From contig JAFQBZ010000085.1 in NCBI GenBank assembly GCA_017399515.1, positions 1 to 26,544 on the forward strand: a stretch of DNA of 26,544 bases, given 5' to 3'. The notes under the pieces are model-generated. The model was not told the DNA's origin, did no database searches, and saw nothing but the letters and a program-made list of their open reading frames with translations. A program made the position numbers and the translations under genes. The DNA comes from Clostridia bacterium (GTDB lineage: Bacteria; Bacillota; Clostridia; Christensenellales; UBA1242). This document shows positions 15,568 through 22,558 of the stretch, piece after piece (within the stretch, counting starts at the first letter, position 1; each line of letters opens with the position of its first letter).

Positions 15568-16534
15568 ATCACATATTTACCAAAATTATCAACGACATCT
15601 CGTTAAAGCAACTGTGTCTACAAACATTGGCATTAACAACTTTGACAGACTCGTTAAGGTTTATGGTGCAGATGCAAACAGAATTGAACTGCTCAACAAA
15701 CTTAGAAAGCAATCAAAATTCACAATTTATTGGTTTTTAAGTTTTGTGCTTCTTGGTGCTGTTTGTTTGGTTTTAGATTTTAAGAACAGTTGGTTTAATA
15801 TTTTCGACCTTTACATTTTAATGGTTAACATTTACCTTGTTGCAAGGGGCAAACTTGCCGGAATGTATATTGGTGTTATTGAATGCTTATTCTATGCTTT
15901 CATTTGTTTAAAAAGTGAACTTTATGGTGAAGTTATAAAAGTTATGTGTATATCAATTCCGCTTAACATTTACACCATAATCAGTTGGCTTGTCAGCATG
16001 AAAAAACAAAAAAATAAGAAAGAAAAATATACCGATAACAACGACAGAGAAGATATTGTCATTAAAAAAATCAAGAAAAAACAGATTGTTTTATATTCAT
16101 TTATTGCTGTTGTTTGTGTTATTTTATCATTTATATTGCTCAAATATGGTTTAAAACAAAAGAATGCTTTAACCCTTAGTGCGATTGCTCTCACAATCAC
16201 CATTGTTGGAAAAATCTTAACCGCACAAAGATTTATGGAATCTTATGCAATATTCCTTTTGGGCGACATTATATGTTTGCTCATGTGGGGTCAAACATTA
16301 GTTCAAGTTGGTTTCAACATTGCACAACTTTCAATGATACTTTATTATCTTGCATGTTTCACAAACGATGTTTACGCTTACGGACTTTGGAAAACTATGT
16401 ATCGCAAAGTTGCAGTTAATGGGGGTGTCATCTTATATAAAAGAAGAGTCAACATTAAAAAGATTGCAAAACTTCGCAGAATGTTTAGAAACTTGCATTG
16501 GGACAAAAAAATTGATATGGCTAAAAATTCATAA
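15551..16534 (+). CDS. PnuC-family vitamin/nucleoside transporter-like membrane protein
   Basis: A 327-residue protein with about seven transmembrane segments (near 56-77, 82-98, 103-120, 128-150, 177-198, 205-222, 230-270). The N-terminal half has the PnuC-like pattern GKxxGxYIGVIECLFYAFI...LYGEVIK...IPLNIYTIISWLV. The C-terminal half matches the later PnuC helices (QRFMESYAIFLLGDIICLLMW and a YAYGLWKT-type end). PnuC proteins carry nicotinamide riboside, and relatives carry thiamine or riboflavin, by facilitated diffusion linked to phosphorylation. Here an unusual N-terminal domain of about 50 residues and a Lys-rich mid loop (about 148-178) are added. No NadR-like kinase or riboswitch is nearby, so the substrate is open. 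It starts at ATG 15551 inside helD, with AGGAG upstream. Confidence 0.65.
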   Translation: MRKTDKSHIYQNYQRHLVKATVSTNIGINNFDRLVKVYGADANRIELLNKLRKQSKFTIYWFLSFVLLGAVCLVLDFKNSWFNIFDLYILMVNIYLVARGKLAGMYIGVIECLFYAFICLKSELYGEVIKVMCISIPLNIYTIISWLVSMKKQKNKKEKYTDNNDREDIVIKKIKKKQIVLYSFIAVVCVILSFILLKYGLKQKNALTLSAIALTITIVGKILTAQRFMESYAIFLLGDIICLLMWGQTLVQVGFNIAQLSMILYYLACFTNDVYAYGLWKTMYRKVAVNGGVILYKRRVNIKKIAKLRRMFRNLHWDKKIDMAKNS

Positions 16535-16540
16535 ATAAAA

Positions 16541-16566
16541 CCACCACAACTAAGTGGTGGTTTTTT
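16541..16566 (+). terminator. Intrinsic terminator of the rarA-helD-pnuC-like operon
   Basis: CCACCAC (16541-16547) pairs with GTGGTGG (16554-16560), followed by six T residues. Confidence 0.9.
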
Positions 16567-16592
16567 GTTTGCAAAAAATTATTTTAAACATA

Positions 16593-16620
16593 AAAAGACT
16601 GCTAAAACTAGCAGTCTTTT
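16593..16620 (-). terminator. Intrinsic terminator of the phosphodiesterase gene, possibly bidirectional
   Basis: An 11-bp stem, AAAAGACTGCT (16593-16603) with AGCAGTCTTTT (16610-16620), lies two bases beyond the stop codon of the minus-strand gene. The A run at its left side gives a T tail on the minus strand. It can also back up the plus-strand terminator. Confidence 0.85.
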
Positions 16621-16621
16621 A

Positions 16622-17362
16622 TTATTTCTTTAAAGAAGTTGGGGTATATGAATCAAAAATAATATTATCAGCAAAACCCTTAACACGAATTTCTTCTTCT
16701 TCATTTTTAACACTATATGCCAAAACAGGAATTTCACCATAATATTTCTTAACATATTTGTTTGGCAAGTTTTCTGTTTTATAAACAATGAAGTTTGGCT
16801 CGCTTACTTTTTTGTTAAGCCACATTCTTTTAAGGAAGAATCTTCTAACACCAATAATTTCTTTTTCTTCAGTAAATGCTGCAATTTGCCCACGCTTTAC
16901 CTTTGGTGCATTAACTTTAAACCACTCAACAGAATATGGGTTAAATGACTCAACAGCATATTCACCTTTATAGTTTTGCAAAACCTTCCAAACAGCCTTC
17001 TCAAATGGACCAACTTTTCCATAGTTTTTGATTTCAACCAAAATAGGAACTTTTCCATCAATCAAGTCAAGTGCTTCTTGAAGGGTAGGGATTCTTTCTT
17101 TTGTATTAGCAAGTGTTAATTTTTGAATGTCTTCATATTTACAGTTTGAAATGAAACCATCTTTGCCTGTCATTCTTGCAAGTTTTTCATCATGGAAAAT
17201 CACAGGTGTGCCATCAGTTAAAAGTGAAACATCTAACTCAATTGGCAATTTATTTTTAACCGCATTCTTAAATGCAGCAAGTGAATTTTCTGGGTGTTTT
17301 TCATCAAACAAACCTCTGTGAGCGATAGGTTGTTTAACTAACCAACTTTCATATATACTCAT
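16622..17362 (-). CDS. Glycerophosphodiester phosphodiesterase family protein
   Basis: A 246-residue GDPD-fold (TIM barrel) enzyme that hydrolyses glycerophosphodiesters from phospholipid or teichoic-acid turnover to glycerol 3-phosphate and an alcohol. Catalytic and metal residues are visible: His15-Arg16 in AHRG, Glu42 and Asp44 in IELDV, His57 in VIFHD, and VEIKNYG near 110. Length is standard for the cytosolic GlpQ/UgpQ group, and there is no signal peptide. It starts at 17362 with GGAG upstream on the minus strand. It is the only minus-strand gene in the window and stands alone, convergent with the pnuC-like gene and divergent from lepA. Confidence 0.92.
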   Translation of the reverse strand: MSIYESWLVKQPIAHRGLFDEKHPENSLAAFKNAVKNKLPIELDVSLLTDGTPVIFHDEKLARMTGKDGFISNCKYEDIQKLTLANTKERIPTLQEALDLIDGKVPILVEIKNYGKVGPFEKAVWKVLQNYKGEYAVESFNPYSVEWFKVNAPKVKRGQIAAFTEEKEIIGVRRFFLKRMWLNKKVSEPNFIVYKTENLPNKYVKKYYGEIPVLAYSVKNEEEEIRVKGFADNIIFDSYTPTSLKK

Positions 17363-17417
17363 ATTTTCTCCAATAATTTAAAAATATCTATTCAAATATA
17401 GACAATAATCCTTTTAA

Positions 17418-17446
17418 ATTATATAATCAATTTACATTTTTGTCAA
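17418..17446 (-). promoter_or_regulatory. Perfect consensus sigma-A promoter of the phosphodiesterase gene
   Basis: On the minus strand TTGACA (17446-17441), a 17-bp spacer and TATAAT (17423-17418) match the consensus at all twelve positions. The start is predicted near 17411, about 49 bases before the ATG. Confidence 0.85.
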
Positions 17447-17491
17447 TGTTTTAGTGTCAAGTATAACTAATAATTTATTAATTATTATAAT
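17440..17491 (+). promoter_or_regulatory. Possible lepA promoter region
   Basis: Two candidates are visible. TTGTCA (17440-17445) with TATAAC (17462-17467) has a 16-bp spacer, and its -35 overlaps the -35 of the divergent gene on the other strand. A perfect TATAAT at 17486-17491 has no convincing -35. I cannot choose between them. Confidence 0.35.
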
Positions 17492-17561
17492 TTATGTAAC
17501 AAAAAATAACATTATGATTGATTTATTTTGGCTTTTAGTTTAAAATTATTTTGAGGTATTT

Positions 17562-19364
17562 ATGGAGAAAAAACTAGATAATATTCGCAACTTTTCGATT
17601 ATTGCTCATATTGACCACGGAAAAAGCACACTTGCTGACAGACTTATGGAATTTACTGAAACTGTTGCTAAGCGTGACAGCAAAGAACAACTTTTAGACT
17701 CTATGGACATTGAGCGTGAAAGGGGAATCACTATCAAACTCACACCCGTCACAATGAAATACACTAAAGACGGAAAAGAGTATATTTTGAATTTAATTGA
17801 CACTCCTGGGCATGTTGACTTCACTTATGAAGTTTCAAGATCACTTGCTGCATGTGAAGGAGCAATTTTAATTGTTGATGCAACACAAGGTGTTCAAGCA
17901 CAAACCCTTGCGAATTTTTATCTTGCTTTTGAAAATAATCTTGAAGTTTTGCCGGTTATTAATAAAATGGACTTGCCTTCAGCAAGACCTGATGACGCTA
18001 AAGCAGACATTGAAAGAATAATTGGCATTCCTGCAGACGAAGCACCTTGCATTTCAGCAAAGACAGGTCTTAACATTAAAGAAGTTCTTGACCAAATTGT
18101 TGAACAAATTCCTGCACCGGTTGGCGATGATGAGGCACCACTTCAAGCACTTATCTTCGACAGTTATTATGACAACTATAAAGGTGCTGTTTGCCTTGTT
18201 AGAATTAAAAATGGAACAGTTAAAACCGGAACAAAAATCAAAATGCTTCAAACCGGTCGTGAGTTTGAAGTTGTTGAAGTTGGAATTTTCAAACCAAAGA
18301 TTGAAAGAGGTGACATTTTAAAGGCTGGTGATGTAGGTTATATTTCTGCCAGCATTAAAACAGTTTCCGACATTAAAGTTGGTGACACAATCACCGAAAT
18401 TGAGCGTCAAGCCGAACCACTTCCAGGATACAGAGAAGTTCAACCTGTTGTTTATTCTGGTATCTTTCCAATCGATGGTGATAAATATAATGCACTTAAA
18501 GACGCACTTGAAAAAATTAAACTTTCAGACGCCTCACTTGTTTACACACCAGAAACATCATCTGCTTTAGGTTATGGTTTTAGATGTGGCTTTTTGGGGC
18601 TTTTACACTTAGAAATCATCACTGAAAGACTTGAGCGTCACTTTGGTCTTGATGTTATTACAACCATGCCAAGCGTTACCTATAATGTTTACAAGCGTAA
18701 TGGTGAAAAACTTGAAATTTCAAACCCAAGCAATATGCCTGCTGGTGACGAAATTGATTATATTGAAGAACCATTTATCAAAGCAAATATTTACTCTCCA
18801 CCTGAATATGTTGGTGCAATTATGGACCTTGGAATTGCAAAACGCGGAATTTATAAAGATATGCAATATCTCGCCGACAACAGAGTTAAACTTGACTTTG
18901 AACTTCCACTTGCAGAAGTTGTTTTTGATTTCTTTGATAAACTTAAATCAACAACTCATGGCTATGCAAGTTTTGACTATGAAATTTCTGGATATCAAAA
19001 GAGTGACATGGTTAAAGTTGATATGCTTTTAAACTCAGAGCCTTGTGACGCACTTTCAATGATTGTTCACAGGTCTCGTGCATACGAACGCTCTCGTGCA
19101 ATCACTGAAAAACTTAAAGAAGTTGTTCCAAGACAACTCTTTGAAATTCCAATTCAAGCAACCATTGGCGGAAAAATTATTGCTCGTGAAACCGTTAAAG
19201 CACTTAGAAAAGATGTTATTGCAAAGTGTTATGGCGGAGATGTTTCAAGAAAGAGAAAACTTCTTGAGAAACAAAAAGAAGGTAAGAAGAAAATGAAACG
19301 ACTTGGAAGTGTTGAACTTCCTAGTGAGGCATTCCTTTCAATTCTTAAAATGGATAACGAGTAA
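17562..19364 (+). CDS. lepA: Elongation factor 4 (LepA), ribosomal GTPase
   Basis: A 600-residue translational GTPase that back-translocates or remodels ribosomes and influences initiation. G1 AHIDHGKST is at 15-23, the ERERGITI switch I at about 51-58, G3 DTPGHVD at 80-86, NKMD at about 134 and SAKTG at about 166. The LepA-specific C-terminal domain is complete, with the VPRQLFEIPIQA and RKDVIAKCYGGD motifs followed by the basic RKRKLLEKQKEGKKKMK stretch. Length matches the family. ATG 17562 is preceded by GAGG. lepA followed by hemW and the hrcA operon is the classic Firmicutes order. Confidence 0.98.
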   Translation: MEKKLDNIRNFSIIAHIDHGKSTLADRLMEFTETVAKRDSKEQLLDSMDIERERGITIKLTPVTMKYTKDGKEYILNLIDTPGHVDFTYEVSRSLAACEGAILIVDATQGVQAQTLANFYLAFENNLEVLPVINKMDLPSARPDDAKADIERIIGIPADEAPCISAKTGLNIKEVLDQIVEQIPAPVGDDEAPLQALIFDSYYDNYKGAVCLVRIKNGTVKTGTKIKMLQTGREFEVVEVGIFKPKIERGDILKAGDVGYISASIKTVSDIKVGDTITEIERQAEPLPGYREVQPVVYSGIFPIDGDKYNALKDALEKIKLSDASLVYTPETSSALGYGFRCGFLGLLHLEIITERLERHFGLDVITTMPSVTYNVYKRNGEKLEISNPSNMPAGDEIDYIEEPFIKANIYSPPEYVGAIMDLGIAKRGIYKDMQYLADNRVKLDFELPLAEVVFDFFDKLKSTTHGYASFDYEISGYQKSDMVKVDMLLNSEPCDALSMIVHRSRAYERSRAITEKLKEVVPRQLFEIPIQATIGGKIIARETVKALRKDVIAKCYGGDVSRKRKLLEKQKEGKKKMKRLGSVELPSEAFLSILKMDNE

Positions 19365-19383
19365 AATCTTTAAAAATTTAAAA

Positions 19384-19412
19384 TTGACAAAATTCTTGTT
19401 TCATTATACAAT
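19384..19412 (+). promoter_or_regulatory. Sigma-A promoter of hemW
   Basis: TTGACA (19384-19389), a 17-bp spacer and TACAAT (19407-19412). The start is predicted near 19419, giving a leader of about 18 bases that still includes AAGGAG (19423-19428). hemW can thus be expressed apart from lepA. Confidence 0.8.
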
Positions 19413-19436
19413 CTACTTGTTTAAGGAGTATAAAAT

Positions 19437-20627
19437 ATGTCTATCAGCGAATTTGGTTTAAGCATTGACGAAAATTCAACAAAAAGAAGTTTGAGCATTT
19501 ATGTTCATATTCCTTTTTGCTCTTCAAAATGCAAATATTGTTCTTTTGTTTCAATGAAGGCAACTGAGGATGATAAAAAAAGATATTTTGAAGACCTTGT
19601 AACTGAAATTAAAATGCACGCCACTAAATATCGTTCAATTTACACTGTTTCAAGCATTTATATTGGTGGGGGAACACCATCTTCACTTGATTATTATTAC
19701 ATTCGCGATTTGCTTTCTTGCATTTACAAGAATTTTGCTGTTAAAAATTCTGCAGAAATCACCATTGAAATCAATCCAAACTCTGTTGACAAAAATAAGA
19801 TTCGTGAATATATTTTGTCAGGCGTCAACAGATTCAGCATTGGGCTTCAATCAATTTCACAAAAAGTTTTGAAGGAAATGGGCAGAACTCACACTGCTGA
19901 CGATTATCAAAAAGCAATTGCAACCATTCGTGATTTTGGTGTTAGAAACATTAGCACTGACATCATTATTGGTTATCCTGGTCAAAAACTTCAAGATGTT
20001 AAAGACACTCTTGCACTTCTTTTAAAACTTGAAATTCCTCACATTTCCGCTTATATGCTTTCTGTTGAAAACGGAACACCACTTAAAAAACTAGTAGACA
20101 ATGGTTCTGTGGGGCTTCCAAGTGAAAACCTTGTAATTTCAATGTATAACTACATTTTTAATACACTCACAGAAAATGGTTATAATAGATATGAATTTTC
20201 AAACTTTGCAAAACCAACTTTTGAATCTTTCCACAATAAGATTTATTGGAAGAGAAAAGACTATCTTGGCGTTGGGCTTGCAGCACATTCATATATTGAC
20301 GGAACAAGATTTGCAAACACTGAAAACATTGCTGAATATGCAGACCTTATTGAAAACAAACAAACAGAACCTGTCAGCATTTCAAAAAATCTCACTGACG
20401 AAGAGAGAAAAGAAGAAGCAGTTATGCTCTCACTTAGAACCGCTGAAGGTTTAGACCTTAATGCTTATAAAGATGAATTTGATGAAAACTTCCTTGCAAA
20501 ACACAAGGCAAAAGTCACAAAACTCATTAAAGAAGGTTTCTTAATCTTAACAAAAGACAATCATTTAATTTGCACAAACAAGGGCTTTTTAGTTTTAAAT
20601 GCCATTGTTTTAGAATTAGTTTCATAA
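19437..20627 (+). CDS. hemW: Radical SAM protein HemW (heme chaperone, formerly HemN-like)
   Basis: A 396-residue radical SAM protein. The [4Fe-4S] cluster motif is CSSKCKYC, with Cys28, Cys32 and Cys35. IYIGGGTPS, EINPNSV, NRFSIGLQS and DIIIGYPGQ motifs follow in the usual order, and the C-terminal HemN-type domain contains GVGLAAHSYIDG and the LSLRTAEGLDL winged-helix entry. HemW binds heme and delivers it to target proteins; it lacks the extra N-terminal region of true coproporphyrinogen dehydrogenase HemN. Many genomes mislabel it as coproporphyrinogen oxidase. It has its own promoter and terminator. AAGGAG precedes ATG 19437. Confidence 0.93.
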   Translation: MSISEFGLSIDENSTKRSLSIYVHIPFCSSKCKYCSFVSMKATEDDKKRYFEDLVTEIKMHATKYRSIYTVSSIYIGGGTPSSLDYYYIRDLLSCIYKNFAVKNSAEITIEINPNSVDKNKIREYILSGVNRFSIGLQSISQKVLKEMGRTHTADDYQKAIATIRDFGVRNISTDIIIGYPGQKLQDVKDTLALLLKLEIPHISAYMLSVENGTPLKKLVDNGSVGLPSENLVISMYNYIFNTLTENGYNRYEFSNFAKPTFESFHNKIYWKRKDYLGVGLAAHSYIDGTRFANTENIAEYADLIENKQTEPVSISKNLTDEERKEEAVMLSLRTAEGLDLNAYKDEFDENFLAKHKAKVTKLIKEGFLILTKDNHLICTNKGFLVLNAIVLELVS

Positions 20628-20635
20628 ATAACATA

Positions 20636-20668
20636 AAAACCTCAAATTTTTTGAGGTTTTATTTTTTT
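20636..20668 (+). terminator. Intrinsic terminator of hemW
   Basis: AAAACCTCAA (20636-20645) pairs with TTGAGGTTTT (20651-20660), with a T run to 20668. Confidence 0.88.
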
Positions 20669-20692
20669 GTTAAAAAAAGTTGACACAAATTG

Positions 20693-20721
20693 TTGACTTT
20701 TTTTCTTAGCAGTAATATTAT
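20693..20721 (+). promoter_or_regulatory. Sigma-A promoter of the hrcA operon
   Basis: TTGACT (20693-20698), a 17-bp spacer and TATTAT (20716-20721). The expected start is near 20728, immediately before the CIRCE operator. Confidence 0.75.
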
Positions 20722-20729
20722 ATACAGTG

Positions 20730-20756
20730 TTAGCACTCAATTATAAAGATTGCTAA
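20730..20756. promoter_or_regulatory. CIRCE operator (HrcA binding site)
   Basis: TTAGCACTC (20730-20738), nine bases, GATTGCTAA (20748-20756). This matches the CIRCE consensus at 17 of 18 arm positions; only the third base of the right arm differs (T for G). It lies at the transcription start, so bound HrcA would block the operon, and heat inactivation of HrcA would release it. Confidence 0.95.
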
Positions 20757-20809
20757 AAACTTGAATATTTTTAAAGATATTTGTGTATAATTACAAATGA
20801 GGTAGAAAT

Positions 20810-21847
20810 ATGGATTTAAGTGATAGAAAGAAGAAAATTTTAAGTGCTGTCATTGAAACCAATGTTAAAAGCAAAAAGGCTGAAGCAGTTTCAAGCAAAC
20901 AACTTCAAGAAGAATATTTGCCAAAGTTAAGTTCTGCAACAATTCGAAATGAACTTAACGCGCTTGAAGAAATGGGATACCTTACACACCTTCACACTTC
21001 ATCAGGCAGAGTTCCAACAAAAGAAGGCTATGAAAAATATATTTCTGAACTCATGCGTGAAAAGAAACTTACCACTCGTGAAAAAGAAAATATTCAGTCA
21101 AACTTTGCTAACAAACTTATAAGCATTAGAGATATTATTGAGCGTTCAGCAAAAACAATTTCAAAAGCAACAAACTATACCTCAATTGTTTATTCTGGGC
21201 CATCAAACAGGGCAGTTATTAAAGATATTAAACTTTATCCTGTCAGCCCAACAACACAACTTGTAGTTGTTGTTACAAATGAAAATGTTATCAACGAACT
21301 CACATATCTTGGAACAAACAACGAAGACGACCTTAAGTCTGCTAGCGATATTTTAAAAGAACTTTTCATTGGCAAACCTTTATCACTAATCAAAAATCGT
21401 GACTTTAGAAATAAAGTTGTCACAAAAGAGTTAACAAAATATAAAACTGTTTTTGACAGAGTGCTTGACATTATTTCAGCCGAAAGCAATAACATTTCAA
21501 ACAACTTAAGCATTGCTGGAAAAGACAAACTTATGGAATATTCAGAGTTTAATGATATTGAAAAGTTTAAAAAAGCAGTTTCAATTTTTGAAAACCATGA
21601 ATCACTAATTCCTATCTTTGATAATAGTGATGACCTTGAAGTTTCAATTAATGTTGGAAGTGACGACACCGGTCTTGAAGACTGTTCAGTTATCAAAATC
21701 ACTTGCAATATTAATGATGGAACAAAAATTACTGCTGGCGTTGTTGGACCAATGCGTATGGATTATTCAAAAGCCGTTTCAGTTTTAAAAGAAGTTGCTG
21801 AAACAATTGAAAACACACTAAACACAGAAGGAGATTATGATGAGTAA
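20810..21847 (+). CDS. hrcA: Heat-inducible transcription repressor HrcA
   Basis: A 345-residue repressor that binds CIRCE and loses activity when heat stress titrates the GroE chaperonin. Its N-terminal winged helix carries the hallmark stretch SSATIRNELNALEEMGYL and HTSSGRVPTKEGYEKY (about 42-78). A GAF-like dimerisation domain follows, and the C-terminus has the VGPMRMDYSKAVSVLK motif. Length is typical. GAGGT at 20799-20803 sets ATG 20810. It is the first gene of the operon with the CIRCE element in its own leader, so it is autoregulated. Its last codons overlap the grpE start. Confidence 0.97.
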   Translation: MDLSDRKKKILSAVIETNVKSKKAEAVSSKQLQEEYLPKLSSATIRNELNALEEMGYLTHLHTSSGRVPTKEGYEKYISELMREKKLTTREKENIQSNFANKLISIRDIIERSAKTISKATNYTSIVYSGPSNRAVIKDIKLYPVSPTTQLVVVVTNENVINELTYLGTNNEDDLKSASDILKELFIGKPLSLIKNRDFRNKVVTKELTKYKTVFDRVLDIISAESNNISNNLSIAGKDKLMEYSEFNDIEKFKKAVSIFENHESLIPIFDNSDDLEVSINVGSDDTGLEDCSVIKITCNINDGTKITAGVVGPMRMDYSKAVSVLKEVAETIENTLNTEGDYDE

Positions 21848-22451
21848 AGACGAGAAAAAATGCTCAAAAGAAAATGGTGAATGTGAAGAAAAAAAAGATT
21901 GCAAAAACCACTCAAAAGACTGTCATGAGCATCATGGTGGAAAATGTAAAGAACTTGAAGCAAAAATTGAACTTTTAGAAAAACAAGTTGAAGAAAACAA
22001 AAAACTTGCTAGTCAATATCTTGGAACTGCTTCTTATTATAAAACTCAAGCAGAAGATAACAAGAAAGACTTTGAAAGATATAAGGAACGCAACAAAAAC
22101 ATTGAAGTTGAAGCAGTTGAGCATGCTAATGAAGTTGTTGCAAAGAAAATTCTTCCTGTTATTGACAATTTCGACCAAGCAATGGCTCTAATTACAGATG
22201 CTGAAATCATTAAAGGTTTTTCGATGATTTATTCGTCACTTATTTCAGTTCTTGCAGATATTGGTGTTAAAGAAATTGATTGCAAAAAAGGTGATGAACT
22301 TAATCCTGAATATCACAACTGCATAAGCACTGAAGAAACTGACGATGAATCTTTAAATGAACACATCTCAGCAATTTACCAAAAAGGCTATATGTTTGCA
22401 GAATCTAAAAAAGTTATTAGACCTGCAACTGTAAGCGTTTATAAGAAATAA
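21840..22451 (+). CDS. grpE: Nucleotide exchange factor GrpE with Cys/His-rich N-terminus
   Basis: A 203-residue DnaK nucleotide-exchange factor. I chose ATG 21840 over ATG 21837, because AAGGAG (21828-21833) then has six-base spacing. The long dimerising coiled coil spans about 37-95, followed by the GrpE core (VVAKKILPVIDNFDQAM) and the C-terminal beta domain ending VIRPATVSVYKK. The N-terminal 36 residues are unusual: Cys8, Cys15, Cys21, His24, Cys28, His29, His31, His32 and Cys36 lie in a charged Lys/Glu background. GrpE N-termini are normally acidic and disordered, without cysteine. This segment could bind a metal or sense oxidation. It overlaps hrcA by eight bases. Confidence 0.96.
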   Translation: MSKDEKKCSKENGECEEKKDCKNHSKDCHEHHGGKCKELEAKIELLEKQVEENKKLASQYLGTASYYKTQAEDNKKDFERYKERNKNIEVEAVEHANEVVAKKILPVIDNFDQAMALITDAEIIKGFSMIYSSLISVLADIGVKEIDCKKGDELNPEYHNCISTEETDDESLNEHISAIYQKGYMFAESKKVIRPATVSVYKK

Positions 22452-22488
22452 TCTTGTAAACAATATATATCTAATCTTTGAACTTGCA

Positions 22489-22505
22489 GGTGGATAAAGC
22501 CCACC
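22489..22505 (+). other. Hairpin between grpE and dnaK
   Basis: GGTGG (22489-22493) pairs with CCACC (22501-22505) around a 7-base loop; an outer TTG/CAA pairing (22484-22486 with 22509-22511) may extend it. There is no T run, so it is not a terminator. It may mark an RNA-processing or 5'-end-stabilising site for dnaK mRNA. Confidence 0.4.
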
Positions 22506-22558
22506 AATCAAAATAGTTAAATAATTAAAATTTATATAAAAAGGGGAAACAAATTATT

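Noticed and set aside
21235..21708. A 157-residue minus-strand frame opposite hrcA
   Set aside because: It lies antisense to the well-conserved HrcA coding sequence and has Ser-rich composition typical of a mirror frame.
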